Shown here: positions 48,009 to 60,041 of the stretch, in pieces
How the letters are laid out: the number at the start of each line of letters is the position of its first letter
Numbering within the stretch: position 1 is the first letter of the stretch
Source of the DNA: Alphaproteobacteria bacterium
Lineage (GTDB): Bacteria; Pseudomonadota; Alphaproteobacteria; Micropepsales; Micropepsaceae
NCBI GenBank assembly: GCA_016124385.1
Contig: WGNU01000006.1
Coordinates: forward strand, 372,001 to 436,000
DNA length: 64,000 nucleotides
Reading direction: 5' to 3'
Notes under the pieces: model-generated
Seen by the model: only the letters and a program-made list of their open reading frames with translations
Told to the model about the DNA's origin: nothing
The model's database searches: none
Program-made: the position numbers and the translations under genes

Positions 48009-48707
48009 ATGACCCAGCATATCGGCATCGCCGGCTGTTCGGCGGAGGGGGCCGCGCTCTGCTATCGCACGATCTGCGCGGAGGGACCGGCGCTTCTCAG
48101 CAAGCCCTACGCGCATCCCGAGATCTCGATGCACACGCCCTCTTTCGCCGACTACTTGGCGTGCTTCGAGCGCGACGACTGGAATGGCGTTGCCGATCTG
48201 ATGGTCGCCTCGGGCGAGATCCTCGCGCGCGCGGGGGCCGACTTCCTCATCTGCCCCGACAACGCCATCCACCGCGTGTTCGACGCTGTGGCCGCGCGCT
48301 CGCCGCTGCCGTGGCTCCACATCGCGCGCGTCGTCGCCGATGAAGCGGCCGCGCGCGGGTTCACGCGGCTCGCGCTCACGGGAACGCGCTGGCTCGTCGA
48401 GAGCGAGGTCTATCCCGACGCGCTCGCGGCCACCGGCATCGCGTGGCAGCGGCCAGAGCCCGCCGACCGCGCCGCGATCAACCGGATCATCATGGAGGAG
48501 CTCGTTCCCGGCCTCACGACGCCCGAGCAGGTGCCGGTCTTTCAGCGCATCATCGCCGCGATGAAGGGAGACGGCTGCGACGCCGTCGTGCTCGGCTGCA
48601 CCGAGATCCCGATCAGCCTCAACGATGAGACCTCGCCGCTGCCGACGCTCGATTCGACGCGGCTCCTCGCCCGCGCGGCGTTGAGGAGGGCGGTGGGCGG
48701 CCGGTGA
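48009..48707 (+). CDS. Aspartate/glutamate racemase-family protein
   Basis: 232 residues. The two cysteine regions typical of cofactor-independent racemases are present: CPDNAIH near residue 82 and GCTEIP near residue 199. The N-terminal IGIAGCSAEGAALCY resembles the phosphate-like loop of this fold. Members racemise Asp, Glu or hydantoins; the substrate is unknown. It starts just after the divergent tRNA-Asp promoter and its stop touches a tandem repeat ending in tRNA-Val. Confidence 0.85.
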   Translation: MTQHIGIAGCSAEGAALCYRTICAEGPALLSKPYAHPEISMHTPSFADYLACFERDDWNGVADLMVASGEILARAGADFLICPDNAIHRVFDAVAARSPLPWLHIARVVADEAAARGFTRLALTGTRWLVESEVYPDALAATGIAWQRPEPADRAAINRIIMEELVPGLTTPEQVPVFQRIIAAMKGDGCDAVVLGCTEIPISLNDETSPLPTLDSTRLLARAALRRAVGGR

Positions 48708-48731
48708 TGGTGGGCGGTGATGGTGGGCGGT
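48706..48731. repeat. 13-bp tandem duplication at the 3' end of tRNA-Val
   Basis: GATGGTGGGCGGT occurs twice head to tail (48706-48718, 48719-48731). The second copy includes the CCA end and acceptor stem of tRNA-Val; the first touches the stop codon of the racemase gene. Confidence 0.7.
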
Positions 48732-48796
48732 GACGGACTCGAACCGCCGACATCCTCGGTGTAAACGAGGCGCTCTACCAACTGAGCTAACCGCCC
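48721..48796 (-). tRNA. tRNA-Val (TAC)
   Basis: A 76-base cloverleaf on the minus strand. The acceptor stem GGGCGGT pairs with ACCGCCC, discriminator A, encoded CCA. The anticodon loop TTTACAC holds TAC. The D and T arms pair normally. Confidence 0.95.
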
Positions 48797-48806
48797 GCCG
48801 GAGCGG

Positions 48807-48835
48807 AGACTAGCGCGTCACGGGTGCGACTGGAA
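48807..48835 (-). promoter_or_regulatory. Candidate promoter of tRNA-Val
   Basis: Minus strand TTCCAG (48830-48835), 17-base spacer, TAGTCT (48807-48812), ending 11 bases before the tRNA. The -35 is a weak match. Confidence 0.4.
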
Positions 48836-48852
48836 CGCCGCCTTCGCCCCGC

Positions 48853-48937
48853 GTCATGGTCCGCGACAGCGCACCATCCACGGCTTTCATTCGGCTCCTC
48901 TCTAAACCATGGATGCTCCGCATTCACGGAGCATGAC
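48853..48937. repeat. Bipartite palindromic element, copy 3
   Basis: Same plan as the copy at 26921: GTC boundary, a hairpin starting ATGGTCCGC, CCACGG, a middle of about 33 bases, CCATGG, a hairpin ATGCTCCG-6-CGGAGCAT (48913-48934) and a GAC boundary. The first hairpin has mismatches here. Confidence 0.7.
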
Positions 48938-48975
48938 ATGCCATGAAAGAGGCGGGCGAAGGGAATCTGCTGCTC

Positions 48976-49407
48976 TCAGCGCAGGAACACGCGACGATCA
49001 TACGGGACAGGCTCGCACGCGACGCCATCGGCATCGGCGTCGTTGCGGGACCAGTAGCCCGCCTCGCCATCGCGTGACGGCGCCAGCCCTACAAGGCGCG
49101 CCATATCGCAATTGGGCGCTGCCAGCATGTGACGCACCGTGTCCCAGGGCGAATAAGGACTTAGCAAAAATAATGCGGCCGAAACCGCAAATACCGTCAT
49201 CCCCAGCACGGCGACGGGCAGCAGTCGAACGCTGAGGCGCGCCCAGCGTCGGCGCCGCTCATCCGCCTCGCGAATTGCGCGAAATCGGGTCTGCAAGGAG
49301 CGGAGTTCGCGATCGGGATCCCGTCCTTCGTGGACCTCAAGATCGCTTGCTCGCGGCATTGTTCCCACCCAATCCTGCGTGGTCGGTTCGCTATTGAACC
49401 CGGCCAT
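48976..49407 (-). CDS. Membrane-anchored protein with C-terminal excalibur calcium-binding domain
   Basis: 143 residues. An arginine-rich cytoplasmic N-terminus (about 1-57), one membrane segment (about 60-85, LLPVAVLGMTVFAVSAALFLL), then an extracytoplasmic domain with NCDMARLVGLAPSRDGEAGY and NDADADGVACEP. The two cysteines and the DxDxDG loop are the excalibur motif. The domain is thought to bind calcium and is found on secreted or surface nucleases and hydrolases; no enzyme domain is present. An internal start at 49359 is possible. Confidence 0.8.
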   Translation of the reverse strand: MAGFNSEPTTQDWVGTMPRASDLEVHEGRDPDRELRSLQTRFRAIREADERRRRWARLSVRLLPVAVLGMTVFAVSAALFLLSPYSPWDTVRHMLAAPNCDMARLVGLAPSRDGEAGYWSRNDADADGVACEPVPYDRRVFLR

Positions 49408-49421
49408 TGCAGGCGATCGGA

Positions 49422-49438
49422 GCTAACGAATCGTTAGC
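49422..49438 (-). promoter_or_regulatory. 17-bp perfect dyad upstream of the excalibur gene
   Basis: GCTAACGA, one base, TCGTTAGC, 15 bases before the start codon. A second small inverted repeat CTTAC-5-GTAAG lies at 49456-49470. The position fits an operator; the regulator is unknown. Confidence 0.4.
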
Positions 49439-49495
49439 GCGCACGAGAACGCACACTTACGCTGAGTAAGCACCCCGCCAAGCGACGGGCGCCCC

Positions 49496-49518
49496 ATGCC
49501 CGCTCGCGCGGGCATGAC
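49496..49518. repeat. Single hairpin of the palindromic family
   Basis: ATGCCCGC-4-GCGGGCAT followed by GAC, matching the right half of the bipartite elements. It lies just after the hup stop and may act as its terminator. Confidence 0.5.
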
Positions 49519-49533
49519 AGAACCCTATGCGGC

Positions 49534-49806
49534 TTAGTTCACAGCCTGCTTGAGCTGTGCGCCGGCTTTGAATTTCGGCTGGTTGGAGGCCGGGATCTTG
49601 ATCTCCTCGCCCGTGCGCGGGTTGCGGCCGGTGCCGGCCTTGCGCTTGGTCACGTGGAACGTGCCGAAGCCCACGAGGCGGACTTCGTCGTCGTCCTTCA
49701 GCGCCGCCGTGATCGCATCGAACACCGCATCGACGGCCTTGGCCGCGTCGGCCTTCGTCATGCCCGACATATCCGACACCTTGGCGATCAGATCATTCTT
49801 GTTCAC
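49534..49806 (-). CDS. hup: HU-family DNA-binding protein
   Basis: 90 residues. The DNA-binding arm region contains GFGTFHVTKRKAGTGRNPRTG, the family signature. HU bends and compacts DNA. The start is GTG at 49806 (VNKNDLIAKV), matching the family N-terminus; an ATG far upstream would add 26 unrelated residues. It follows lon, the usual alphaproteobacterial order. The 255 bases between lon and hup hold the lon terminator, a palindromic element and the hup promoter. Confidence 0.95.
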   Translation of the reverse strand: MNKNDLIAKVSDMSGMTKADAAKAVDAVFDAITAALKDDDEVRLVGFGTFHVTKRKAGTGRNPRTGEEIKIPASNQPKFKAGAQLKQAVN

Positions 49807-49963
49807 GTGCTTTCGCCTTTCTTGGAAATGGCGGGGGAGCCCCACCCGAGTCGGCGCCATTTTAACCGTTCTGAGACGGGGCAACCACCCGAAAGCCGCA
49901 GAAAACCTGGGGATCAGTCCCGCCAGGGGCGCGCGGGGGTCGCGGGGACCCGCGCGGGGCCCT

Positions 49964-49993
49964 GAAAAAGGGCGGGCCGAACGGGCCCGCCCT
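49964..49993 (-). terminator. Rho-independent terminator after lon
   Basis: On the minus strand a perfect 10-bp stem (AGGGCGGGCC / GGCCCGCCCT) with a 5-base loop is followed by TTTT. It separates lon from hup. Confidence 0.8.
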
Positions 49994-50001
49994 ATTTGTT
50001 C

Positions 50002-50058
50002 TCCGTCACCCCCTCCCGGCCTTCGGCCACCCTCCCCGCTCGAGGGGAGGGTTTGGGG
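50002..50058. repeat. GC-rich palindromic element after lon
   Basis: Contains GGCC-3-GGCC and a 9-bp hairpin ACCCTCCCC-6-GGGGAGGGT (50029-50052), flanked by CTCCC blocks. This kind of sequence recurs between genes in related genomes. Confidence 0.5.
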
Positions 50059-50061
50059 AGG

Positions 50062-52521
<2,460 letters not shown>

Positions 52522-52633
52522 GAGTCTCGTGTCCTTACCGGGCGGGGCGCTCCAATAAGCCGCCCAAGCCCTCCTTGGAGAGACGGGTGCCGGTTTGCCA
52601 CGCACCGGCGCCCTTTGGATTAGGCTAAGTGAT

Positions 52634-52672
52634 GCCTCGGGCGCCCCTCTTCAAGGGAGGGGCCCCTGAGGC
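52634..52672. repeat. Strong hairpin between clpX and lon
   Basis: GCCTC...GCCCCTC on the left pairs with a right arm ending GAGGC, 14 of 16 positions, small loop TTCAA. No T-run follows on the minus strand, so it is a hairpin but not a classic terminator. Confidence 0.5.
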
Positions 52673-52675
52673 CGT

Positions 52676-53950
<1,275 letters not shown>

Positions 53951-54172
53951 ACGCTCTCCTCCACGACCCTTCGCCACGTCAAACCCCGCCTATGCAGGCT
54001 TCGCGCCAGCCTCCATGTTAGGGGCGGCCATCCGCCGCGATCAACGAGAATCAATCCGTTGCTCGTTATAGGCTGTTTCGGCACGCCACCCATAGGCCCT
54101 CAGTCACAAGCCTAGCGGCCACGCGCTCAACATTCACTTAATCTGCCCCGCCGGCCAAAAAAGCCCCGGGAA

Positions 54173-54799
54173 TCAAGCCTCGGCGGTCTCGGGACGGCTT
54201 TCGATGACCTGATCGATCAATCCGAAGGCTTTTGCCTCTTCCGGCGTCATGAAGCGGTCCCGGTCGAGGGTCTTTTCAACCACGGCGATATCCTGGCCCG
54301 TATGGCGGCCGTAAATCTCGTTCAAACGCTTCTTAATCTTGACGATTTCCTCAGCATACCGGGCCATGTCGGTCGCCTGGCCCTGATAGCCGCCGGAGGG
54401 CTGGTGCAACATGACACGCGCGTTGGGCAGCGCATAGCGTGCGCCCTTCTCACCCGCGCACAGCAAAAGTGACGCAGCGGAAGCCGCCTGCCCCACACAC
54501 AACGTTGTGATCTCGGGGCGGATGTATTGCATCGTGTCGTAGATCGCGAGGCCCGCCGTCACCACGCCGCCCGGCGAGTTGATGTACATCGCGATCTCTT
54601 TCTTGGGATTCTCAGCTTCAAGGTAGAGCAGCTGCGCGGTGATGAGGCTCGCCATGTGGTCCTCGATGGGGCCCGTGACGAAAATGATCCTCTCCTTGAG
54701 AAGCCGCGAGTAGATGTCGAAGGCGCGCTCGCCCCGCGAGGTCTGCTCGACCACCATCGGGACCAACATGTTGGAATAGACCTCGCGGGCGTCTCTCAT
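54173..54799 (-). CDS. clpP: ATP-dependent Clp protease proteolytic subunit ClpP
   Basis: 208 residues. The catalytic triad is Ser107 (GQAASAAS), His132 (MLHQP) and Asp181 (RDRF). NSPGG at 74-78 is the usual oxyanion loop. Two residues after the serine are Ala-Ala instead of the common Met-Gly. ClpP forms the peptidase barrel that works with ClpX or ClpA. It lies between tig and clpX; the 222 bases before clpX show no gene. Confidence 0.95.
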   Translation of the reverse strand: MRDAREVYSNMLVPMVVEQTSRGERAFDIYSRLLKERIIFVTGPIEDHMASLITAQLLYLEAENPKKEIAMYINSPGGVVTAGLAIYDTMQYIRPEITTLCVGQAASAASLLLCAGEKGARYALPNARVMLHQPSGGYQGQATDMARYAEEIVKIKKRLNEIYGRHTGQDIAVVEKTLDRDRFMTPEEAKAFGLIDQVIESRPETAEA

Positions 54800-54969
54800 C
54801 GGGGGCTCCTTGGGCGGCCGCGGACCTGCGGCTTCGTGAATCTATAGCCTATTCATGTCAGCGGGGGAGTTAAGGAATTCAATCCCCGCCAAGGTTCCGC
54901 GCCCGTGGCGGCGGGGCCCCTCGACGGCACATGCACAGGATCGGCCACCGCCCCAGGGGCAAGCGGCTC

Positions 54970-56334
54970 TTAGGCTTTCGCCTTCTCGCGCTCGATCCGG
55001 TCGTCGGGGTCGGAGAACAGCTCCTCGCGCGGCACGGTCGTCTCGTTGACCGTCGCCAGCTCGACGATGAAGTCGACCACCTTGTCCTCGAAGAGCGGCG
55101 CGCGCACTTCAGCGAGGGCGGCCGGGTTCTTCTGGTAGAACTCGAACACCTGACGCTCCTGGCCGGGGAATTGGCGCGCGCGCTGCGCGATGGCGCGGGT
55201 GAGTTCTTCCTGGCCGATCGTGAGGTTGTTCAGGCGGCCGATCTCGGCGAGCACGAGGCCGAGGCGGACGCGCCGCTCGGCGATCGCGCGATACTCGGCG
55301 CGCGTTTCATCCTCCGACTTACCATCGAGGGGGAAGGTCTTCTCCTCGCGCTTCATTTCGGCTTCGACGGCCGACCAGACGCCGTTGAATTCCGCCTCCA
55401 CCATGCCCGGCGGCAGGTCGAAGCTGTGCGCCTTGTCGAGCTGGTCGAGCAGCGCGCGTTTCAGATGCGCGCGGCTGGCGCCCGCGAAATCCTGCTTGAT
55501 CTGATCGCGCACGCGCTCCTTCAGTTGATCCAAACTCTCAAGACCGAGCTTCGTTGCGAGCGAATCATCGATCGCGACATCATCGGGTTTGGCGACTTCC
55601 TTCACCTGAACTTCGAAGACCGCGTCCTTGCCGGCGAGGTTCTCCGCGCCATAGTCGGCCGGGAAGGTGACGTTCAGATCGCGCGCATCGCCGGCCTTCA
55701 CGCCGACGAGCTGGTCCTCGAAACCGGGGATGAAGCGCTTGGAGCCGATGACGATCTGCGCGCCTTCGGCGCTGCCGCCCTCGAACACCTCGCCGTCCAC
55801 CTTGCCGACGAAATCGATCGTCAGGCGGTCGCCCTCGACCGCCGCCTCGCCCTCGGCGCGGGGGCTATAGCTCTTTTGCTGTTCGGCGAGGCGATTGAGG
55901 GCCTCGTCCACTTCGGCGTCGGTGACCTCGCTCGTCAGCCGCTCGATGGTGAGCGTTGCGGGATCGACGGGCGTGAAGTCGGGCATGATCTCGAGCGCGA
56001 CCTTGAAGGAGAGATCCTCCTTGCCGGTCAGCACCTCTTCGATTTCGCCTTCAAGTTCGATGTGAGGCTGCTGCGCCGGGCGGAGCGAGCGCTCCTCGAT
56101 CGCGGATTGCGAGCCCTCGTTCACGGCTTCCTGGATGATCTCGCCCATCAGCGACTTGCCGAAGGTCTTGCGCAGATGCGCAACCGGCACCTTGCCCGGG
56201 CGGAAGCCCTTCAGCTGCACCTGGCCCTTGATCTCGTCGAGCTTGGCCGTCAGGCGGCCGTCGAGATCGCCCTTGGGGATCGTGATCCTGAATTCGCGCT
56301 TCAGGCCCTCGGTCGCCGTTTCCATCACTTGCAT
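54970..56334 (-). CDS. tig: Trigger factor
   Basis: 454 residues. Ribosome-binding N-terminal domain with GFRPGKVPV (about 43-51), an FKBP-type PPIase domain around DRLTIDFVGKVDGEVFEGGS, and a helical C-terminal chaperone domain ending in an acidic-basic tail. It binds nascent chains at the ribosome exit. First gene of the tig-clpP-clpX-lon set. Confidence 0.96.
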   Translation of the reverse strand: MQVMETATEGLKREFRITIPKGDLDGRLTAKLDEIKGQVQLKGFRPGKVPVAHLRKTFGKSLMGEIIQEAVNEGSQSAIEERSLRPAQQPHIELEGEIEEVLTGKEDLSFKVALEIMPDFTPVDPATLTIERLTSEVTDAEVDEALNRLAEQQKSYSPRAEGEAAVEGDRLTIDFVGKVDGEVFEGGSAEGAQIVIGSKRFIPGFEDQLVGVKAGDARDLNVTFPADYGAENLAGKDAVFEVQVKEVAKPDDVAIDDSLATKLGLESLDQLKERVRDQIKQDFAGASRAHLKRALLDQLDKAHSFDLPPGMVEAEFNGVWSAVEAEMKREEKTFPLDGKSEDETRAEYRAIAERRVRLGLVLAEIGRLNNLTIGQEELTRAIAQRARQFPGQERQVFEFYQKNPAALAEVRAPLFEDKVVDFIVELATVNETTVPREELFSDPDDRIEREKAKA

Positions 56335-56396
56335 CGTTCAATCCTACTTCAAACCGTCGCTGCCCCGGGCGGGCGAATGTCGGGCGGGGCCTTGAG

Positions 56397-56481
56397 TGGT
56401 GCGGGCGGAGGGACTTGAACCCCCACGACTTGCGTCACGAGAACCTAAATCTCGCGTGTCTGCCAATTTCACCACGCCCGC
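56397..56481 (-). tRNA. tRNA-Leu (TAG)
   Basis: An 85-base class II tRNA with a long variable arm, minus strand. The acceptor stem GCGGGCG pairs with CGCCCGC, discriminator A, encoded CCA. The anticodon loop TTTAGGT holds TAG. Confidence 0.95.
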
Positions 56482-56552
56482 CCTATGCCCTTCCGTGCTT
56501 GGAGCCGAGCGAGGACGCGCCTTATCCGATCGCCAAAAGCGGGAGGGACGCC

Positions 56553-58052
56553 CTATAGCGCATCGGTTTCCGGCTGGCCAGTAGCCAATCCGGCAAGGAC
56601 GCCGGGCAGCGCCTCGGGGAGATCCTCCGCGATCAGGCCGGGGCCGAAGGCGAAGGCCACCGCGCCATGCAGCCAGACAGCGGCGGCGGCGGCCTCGAAG
56701 GGCGCCAACCCCTTAGCCATCAGCCCCGCGACGAGGCCGGCGAGCACGTCGCCCGCCCCGGCGGTCGCGAGGAACGCGGGCGCGTTCGTGTTGACGGCGG
56801 CGCGGCCATCGGGCGCCGCGATCACCGTGTCGGCGCCTTTGAGGATCACCACGGCACCCGCGCGCTTTGCCGCCTCGCGCGCCGCCCCGAGCTTGCCGTT
56901 CGGATGGTCGGCGAGATCGGGGAAAAGCCGCTTGAACTCGCCCGCATGGGGCGTGAGGACGGTGCGCCCGCCCCTCCCCCTGATCGCGGCGAAGAGCGCA
57001 TCGGGCGCGCTCTCGAAACTCGTGAGGCCGTCCGCATCGAGCGTGATTGCGGCGGGGCTCATCAGGGCCGCGCGAACGAGCGCGGCCGTCGCCTCGCCGA
57101 CGCCGAGCGCGGGCCCGAGGACGACGCTGTTCTTGCGCGTGTCGGCGAGGAGCTGTTTCAGGCCCTCTGCGCCCGCGAAGCGGCGGACCATGATCGCGGT
57201 GAGCGCGGCGGCATTGACCGCGAGCGCGTCGGGCGGCGAGGCGAGCGTCACCAGCCCCGCGCCGACCCGCAAGGCGGCCCGCGCGGAGAGGCGCGCGGCG
57301 CCCGTCCCCTCGATCCCGCCCGAGACGGCAAGGACATGTCCGCGCGCATATTTATGCGCCTCAGGGTCCGGGAGCGGAAGACGCCAGAGGCCGGGCGCGT
57401 TCTCGAACGCTGATGGCTTCACGGCCGCGATCATCGCCTCCGTCACGCCGATATCGGCGATAAGAACATCGCCGCAAACCCCGCGCGCGGGATAGAGCGC
57501 GTGGCCGGGTTTCTTCGCCGCGAACGTCACGGTCAGCGCCGCGGCGATCGCGCGGCCGCCAAGGACCGCGCCGGTATCGGCATCGATGCCGCTCGGCACA
57601 TCGACGGCGACGACACGCGCGCGGTGGGCCTTGAGGGTCTCGGCGAGCGCGGCAGCCGGGCCCTCCAGCGGGCGCGTAAGGCCGATGCCGAACAGCGCGT
57701 CGATGAAAACATCCGCCTGCGGAAGATCGCCGGAAAGCCTTTGCCACGGCCCCGTCCAGCGAGCGGCCATCGCGGCCGCGTCGCCCTTCAGCGCCTCGCG
57801 CGGGACCAATCCCTCGACCGCGACGTCATAGCCCCGCTCGGCCAGGAGGCGCGCGACGACATAGCCATCGCCGCCATTGTTGCCGGGCCCGCAAAAGACG
57901 ACCGCGCGGCCGGCCGGCCAGCGCGCGGCGAGCGCATCGGCGACGGCCCTGCCCGCGCGCTCCATCAGCGTCAGCGAGGGCGTGCCCGCTGCGATGGCGG
58001 CGGCCTCGGCGGCGCGCATCTCGGCAGCGCTAAGGAGTGCGGTTGCTGTCAC
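56553..58052 (-). CDS. nnr: Bifunctional NAD(P)H-hydrate epimerase / dehydratase
   Basis: 499 residues. The N-terminal YjeF_N domain (about 1-215) has GPGNNGGDGYVVAR and DVPSGIDADTG; the C-terminal YjeF_C kinase-like domain has TPHAGEFKRLF and NAPAFLATAGAGDVLAG with the catalytic Asp. Together they repair damaged NAD(P)HX. The start is GTG at 58052, overlapping the amidase stop as GTGA. In many alphaproteobacteria nnr is next to glnB-glnA; here three genes lie between. Confidence 0.95.
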   Translation of the reverse strand: MTATALLSAAEMRAAEAAAIAAGTPSLTLMERAGRAVADALAARWPAGRAVVFCGPGNNGGDGYVVARLLAERGYDVAVEGLVPREALKGDAAAMAARWTGPWQRLSGDLPQADVFIDALFGIGLTRPLEGPAAALAETLKAHRARVVAVDVPSGIDADTGAVLGGRAIAAALTVTFAAKKPGHALYPARGVCGDVLIADIGVTEAMIAAVKPSAFENAPGLWRLPLPDPEAHKYARGHVLAVSGGIEGTGAARLSARAALRVGAGLVTLASPPDALAVNAAALTAIMVRRFAGAEGLKQLLADTRKNSVVLGPALGVGEATAALVRAALMSPAAITLDADGLTSFESAPDALFAAIRGRGGRTVLTPHAGEFKRLFPDLADHPNGKLGAAREAAKRAGAVVILKGADTVIAAPDGRAAVNTNAPAFLATAGAGDVLAGLVAGLMAKGLAPFEAAAAAVWLHGAVAFAFGPGLIAEDLPEALPGVLAGLATGQPETDAL

Positions 58053-59464
58053 GCAAAATCGGCCGGGCGTTTCTTGGCGTGCGAGTGTTCCTGCTCATAG
58101 GCCGCCGCGACGCGCAGCACCATCGCGTCATCGAACATCTTGCCGACGATCTGAAGGCCGATGGGCAGGCCCTCCTTCGAGAAGCCGCAATTGATGCTGG
58201 CGGCGGGGTTCTGCGTCAGATTGAAGGGCAAGGTGAAAGGCGTCCAGGAGAGCCAGGCGTTGCCGTCGTCGTCATACGGATAGATCCGCCCGACCGGAAA
58301 GGCCGTCGTTGCGACCGAGGGGCAGAGCAGCGCGTCGTAATTCTCCATGAACTGGCGGAACTGCGACCCCAAGGTGCCGCGCGCCTGGATGGCGGCCATG
58401 TAGTCCTCGAAGGTAATCGCCGCCGCTTGCTCGACCAGCTTGCGCAGATCGGGCTCGAGCAGCGCCGTCTTGTCGGGCGGCAGCTTGCCGAGAAACGCGC
58501 GCGCGCCCGCCCACCAATGAACGCGAAAGACGCCGACGGGATCGGCGAAACCGGGATCGACCTCCTCGACATGGGCGCCCAGCTGCGCGAGGGCGGTCGC
58601 GGCGTTGCGCACCGCTTCATCGACTTCGGGCAATACCTTCGGCGCATAGCCAAGGCGCGGGCTGAAGGCGATCCGCAAGCCGCGCACGCCGTCATGCAGC
58701 ACGCGCGTATAGTCCACGTCGCGGCTGTAGCGCAGCGAATGCCAATCGCGCGTGTCGGGCTTGGAGATTTCGTTGAGGAGGATCGCCGCGTCCTGCACGG
58801 TGCGCGCGTGCGGGCCGACATGGGCGACCGTGCCGAAGGGCGAGAGCGGATAGGCGGGGACGCGGCCAAAGCTCGGCTTCAGGCCGAACGTGCCGGTGAG
58901 CGAAGCAGGCAAGCGGACCGAGCCGCCGCCATCCGTTCCGAGCGCGAGCGGCGCGAAGCCGGCCGCGACTGCCGCGGCCGAGCCGCCCGAGGAGCCGCCG
59001 GGCGTCAGCTCCTTGTTCCAGGGATTGCGCGTGATGCCGGTCAAGGGGCTGTCGGTCGTCGCCTTCCAGCCGAATTCGGGTGTCGTCGTCTTGCCGAGGA
59101 GGACCGCGCCCGCCTCGCGCAGCCGCGCGACGGACGGTGCGTCCATGTCCCAGGGGCCAGCCTTGTCGACCGTCAAGGAGCCGCGCAGCGTCGGCCAATC
59201 CTTCGTGAAGAGCAGATCCTTGATCGCGACCGGCACGCCATCGAGCGGGGAGAGCGGCACGCCGATCATCCAGCGCTCTTCGGATTCGCGCGCCATGTCG
59301 AGCGTGCGCTCGGCATCCATGTGGCAGAAGGCGTTCAGCGCGGCGTCGCGCGCATCGATGCGACCGAGGAGATATTCGGTGACCTCGACCGGCGAGAGCG
59401 CCTTGCTCTCGTAGGCCCGGCGCAAATCGGCGGCGGTGAACCAGTGAAGATCATCGTCGGACAT
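58049..59464 (-). CDS. Amidase (amidase-signature family)
   Basis: 471 residues. The Ser-cisSer-Lys triad is visible: Lys82 (AIKDLL), Ser158 (GGSSGGSAAA) and Ser182 (DGGGSVRLPA). It hydrolyses an amide bond; the substrate is unknown. It is not GatA, as no gatB or gatC is nearby and the C-terminus differs. It follows the histidine phosphatase gene by 18 bases. Confidence 0.92.
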   Translation of the reverse strand: MSDDDLHWFTAADLRRAYESKALSPVEVTEYLLGRIDARDAALNAFCHMDAERTLDMARESEERWMIGVPLSPLDGVPVAIKDLLFTKDWPTLRGSLTVDKAGPWDMDAPSVARLREAGAVLLGKTTTPEFGWKATTDSPLTGITRNPWNKELTPGGSSGGSAAAVAAGFAPLALGTDGGGSVRLPASLTGTFGLKPSFGRVPAYPLSPFGTVAHVGPHARTVQDAAILLNEISKPDTRDWHSLRYSRDVDYTRVLHDGVRGLRIAFSPRLGYAPKVLPEVDEAVRNAATALAQLGAHVEEVDPGFADPVGVFRVHWWAGARAFLGKLPPDKTALLEPDLRKLVEQAAAITFEDYMAAIQARGTLGSQFRQFMENYDALLCPSVATTAFPVGRIYPYDDDGNAWLSWTPFTLPFNLTQNPAASINCGFSKEGLPIGLQIVGKMFDDAMVLRVAAAYEQEHSHAKKRPADFA

Positions 59465-59482
59465 GCCAGGCCTTCCCCCGCT

Positions 59483-60034
59483 CTAGCGCACGATCGTCAG
59501 CGCCACTTCCTCGCCCTTGGCGGCCACGCTGAGCGCGCGGCCATCGCTCGTCAGCGTCCAGATGCTCGCGTTCGCGGGGTGAACCGCAACCACGGCGTCC
59601 GTGCCGAGCGCGCGGCCCACCGCCACGTTGATCGCCACGAAATGGGAGAACACGACTGTATCCTCCCGGCAATTCAAAAGGTATTGAACGACGCCGTCGC
59701 ACCAGGCGCGGATCTCGGGCGAGGTGTCGGCCCAGTTCCCCATCATCAGCGTACGGAGCCATTCGCGGCGCTCGCCGAGCTTGAGGCCAGGCGAGGGAAT
59801 CTCCGCGACTGCCTCCTCGATCGAAACGGTGCTTCCCCACATGTCCGCGAGCGGGGCGGCGGTCTCGCGCGCGCGGGCGAGCGGGCTCGAGACGAGCGCG
59901 AGCGGGCCCTTGGGCGCGAGGGCCTTGGCGGCCTTTCCGGCCTGCTCGCGGCCGAGCGCGGAGAGGCCCGGGTCCAGCGCGTCCGCGTAGCTCGCGGCCG
60001 CCTCGCCGTGGCGAACGAGGTAGAGCGTCGTCAT
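59483..60034 (-). CDS. Histidine phosphatase-family protein
   Basis: 183 residues of the phosphoglycerate-mutase-like fold. The catalytic RHG is at 8-10 (LVRHGEA); a second conserved His lies in VVFSHFVAI. The partner Arg is in SSPLARARETA. Such proteins are often phosphatases of small molecules. The ATG at 60034, eight bases past the thiolase stop, begins the domain; upstream sequence is out of family. Confidence 0.88.
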   Translation of the reverse strand: MTTLYLVRHGEAAASYADALDPGLSALGREQAGKAAKALAPKGPLALVSSPLARARETAAPLADMWGSTVSIEEAVAEIPSPGLKLGERREWLRTLMMGNWADTSPEIRAWCDGVVQYLLNCREDTVVFSHFVAINVAVGRALGTDAVVAVHPANASIWTLTSDGRALSVAAKGEEVALTIVR

Positions 60035-60041
60035 TCCGCCC

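Noticed and set aside
52560-52675. A heat-shock (RpoH) promoter before lon
   Set aside because: CTTGAAG occurs, but no matching -10 (CCTATNT-like) lies 16-18 bases downstream.
54800-54969. Promoter or terminator between tig and clpP
   Set aside because: TATAGA and TTGAAT are present but at wrong spacing, and no hairpin with T-run follows tig.
58049-59464. GatA, subunit of the tRNA amidotransferase
   Set aside because: Only the common amidase signature is shared; gatB and gatC are absent from the neighbourhood and the C-terminal region is of general amidase type.
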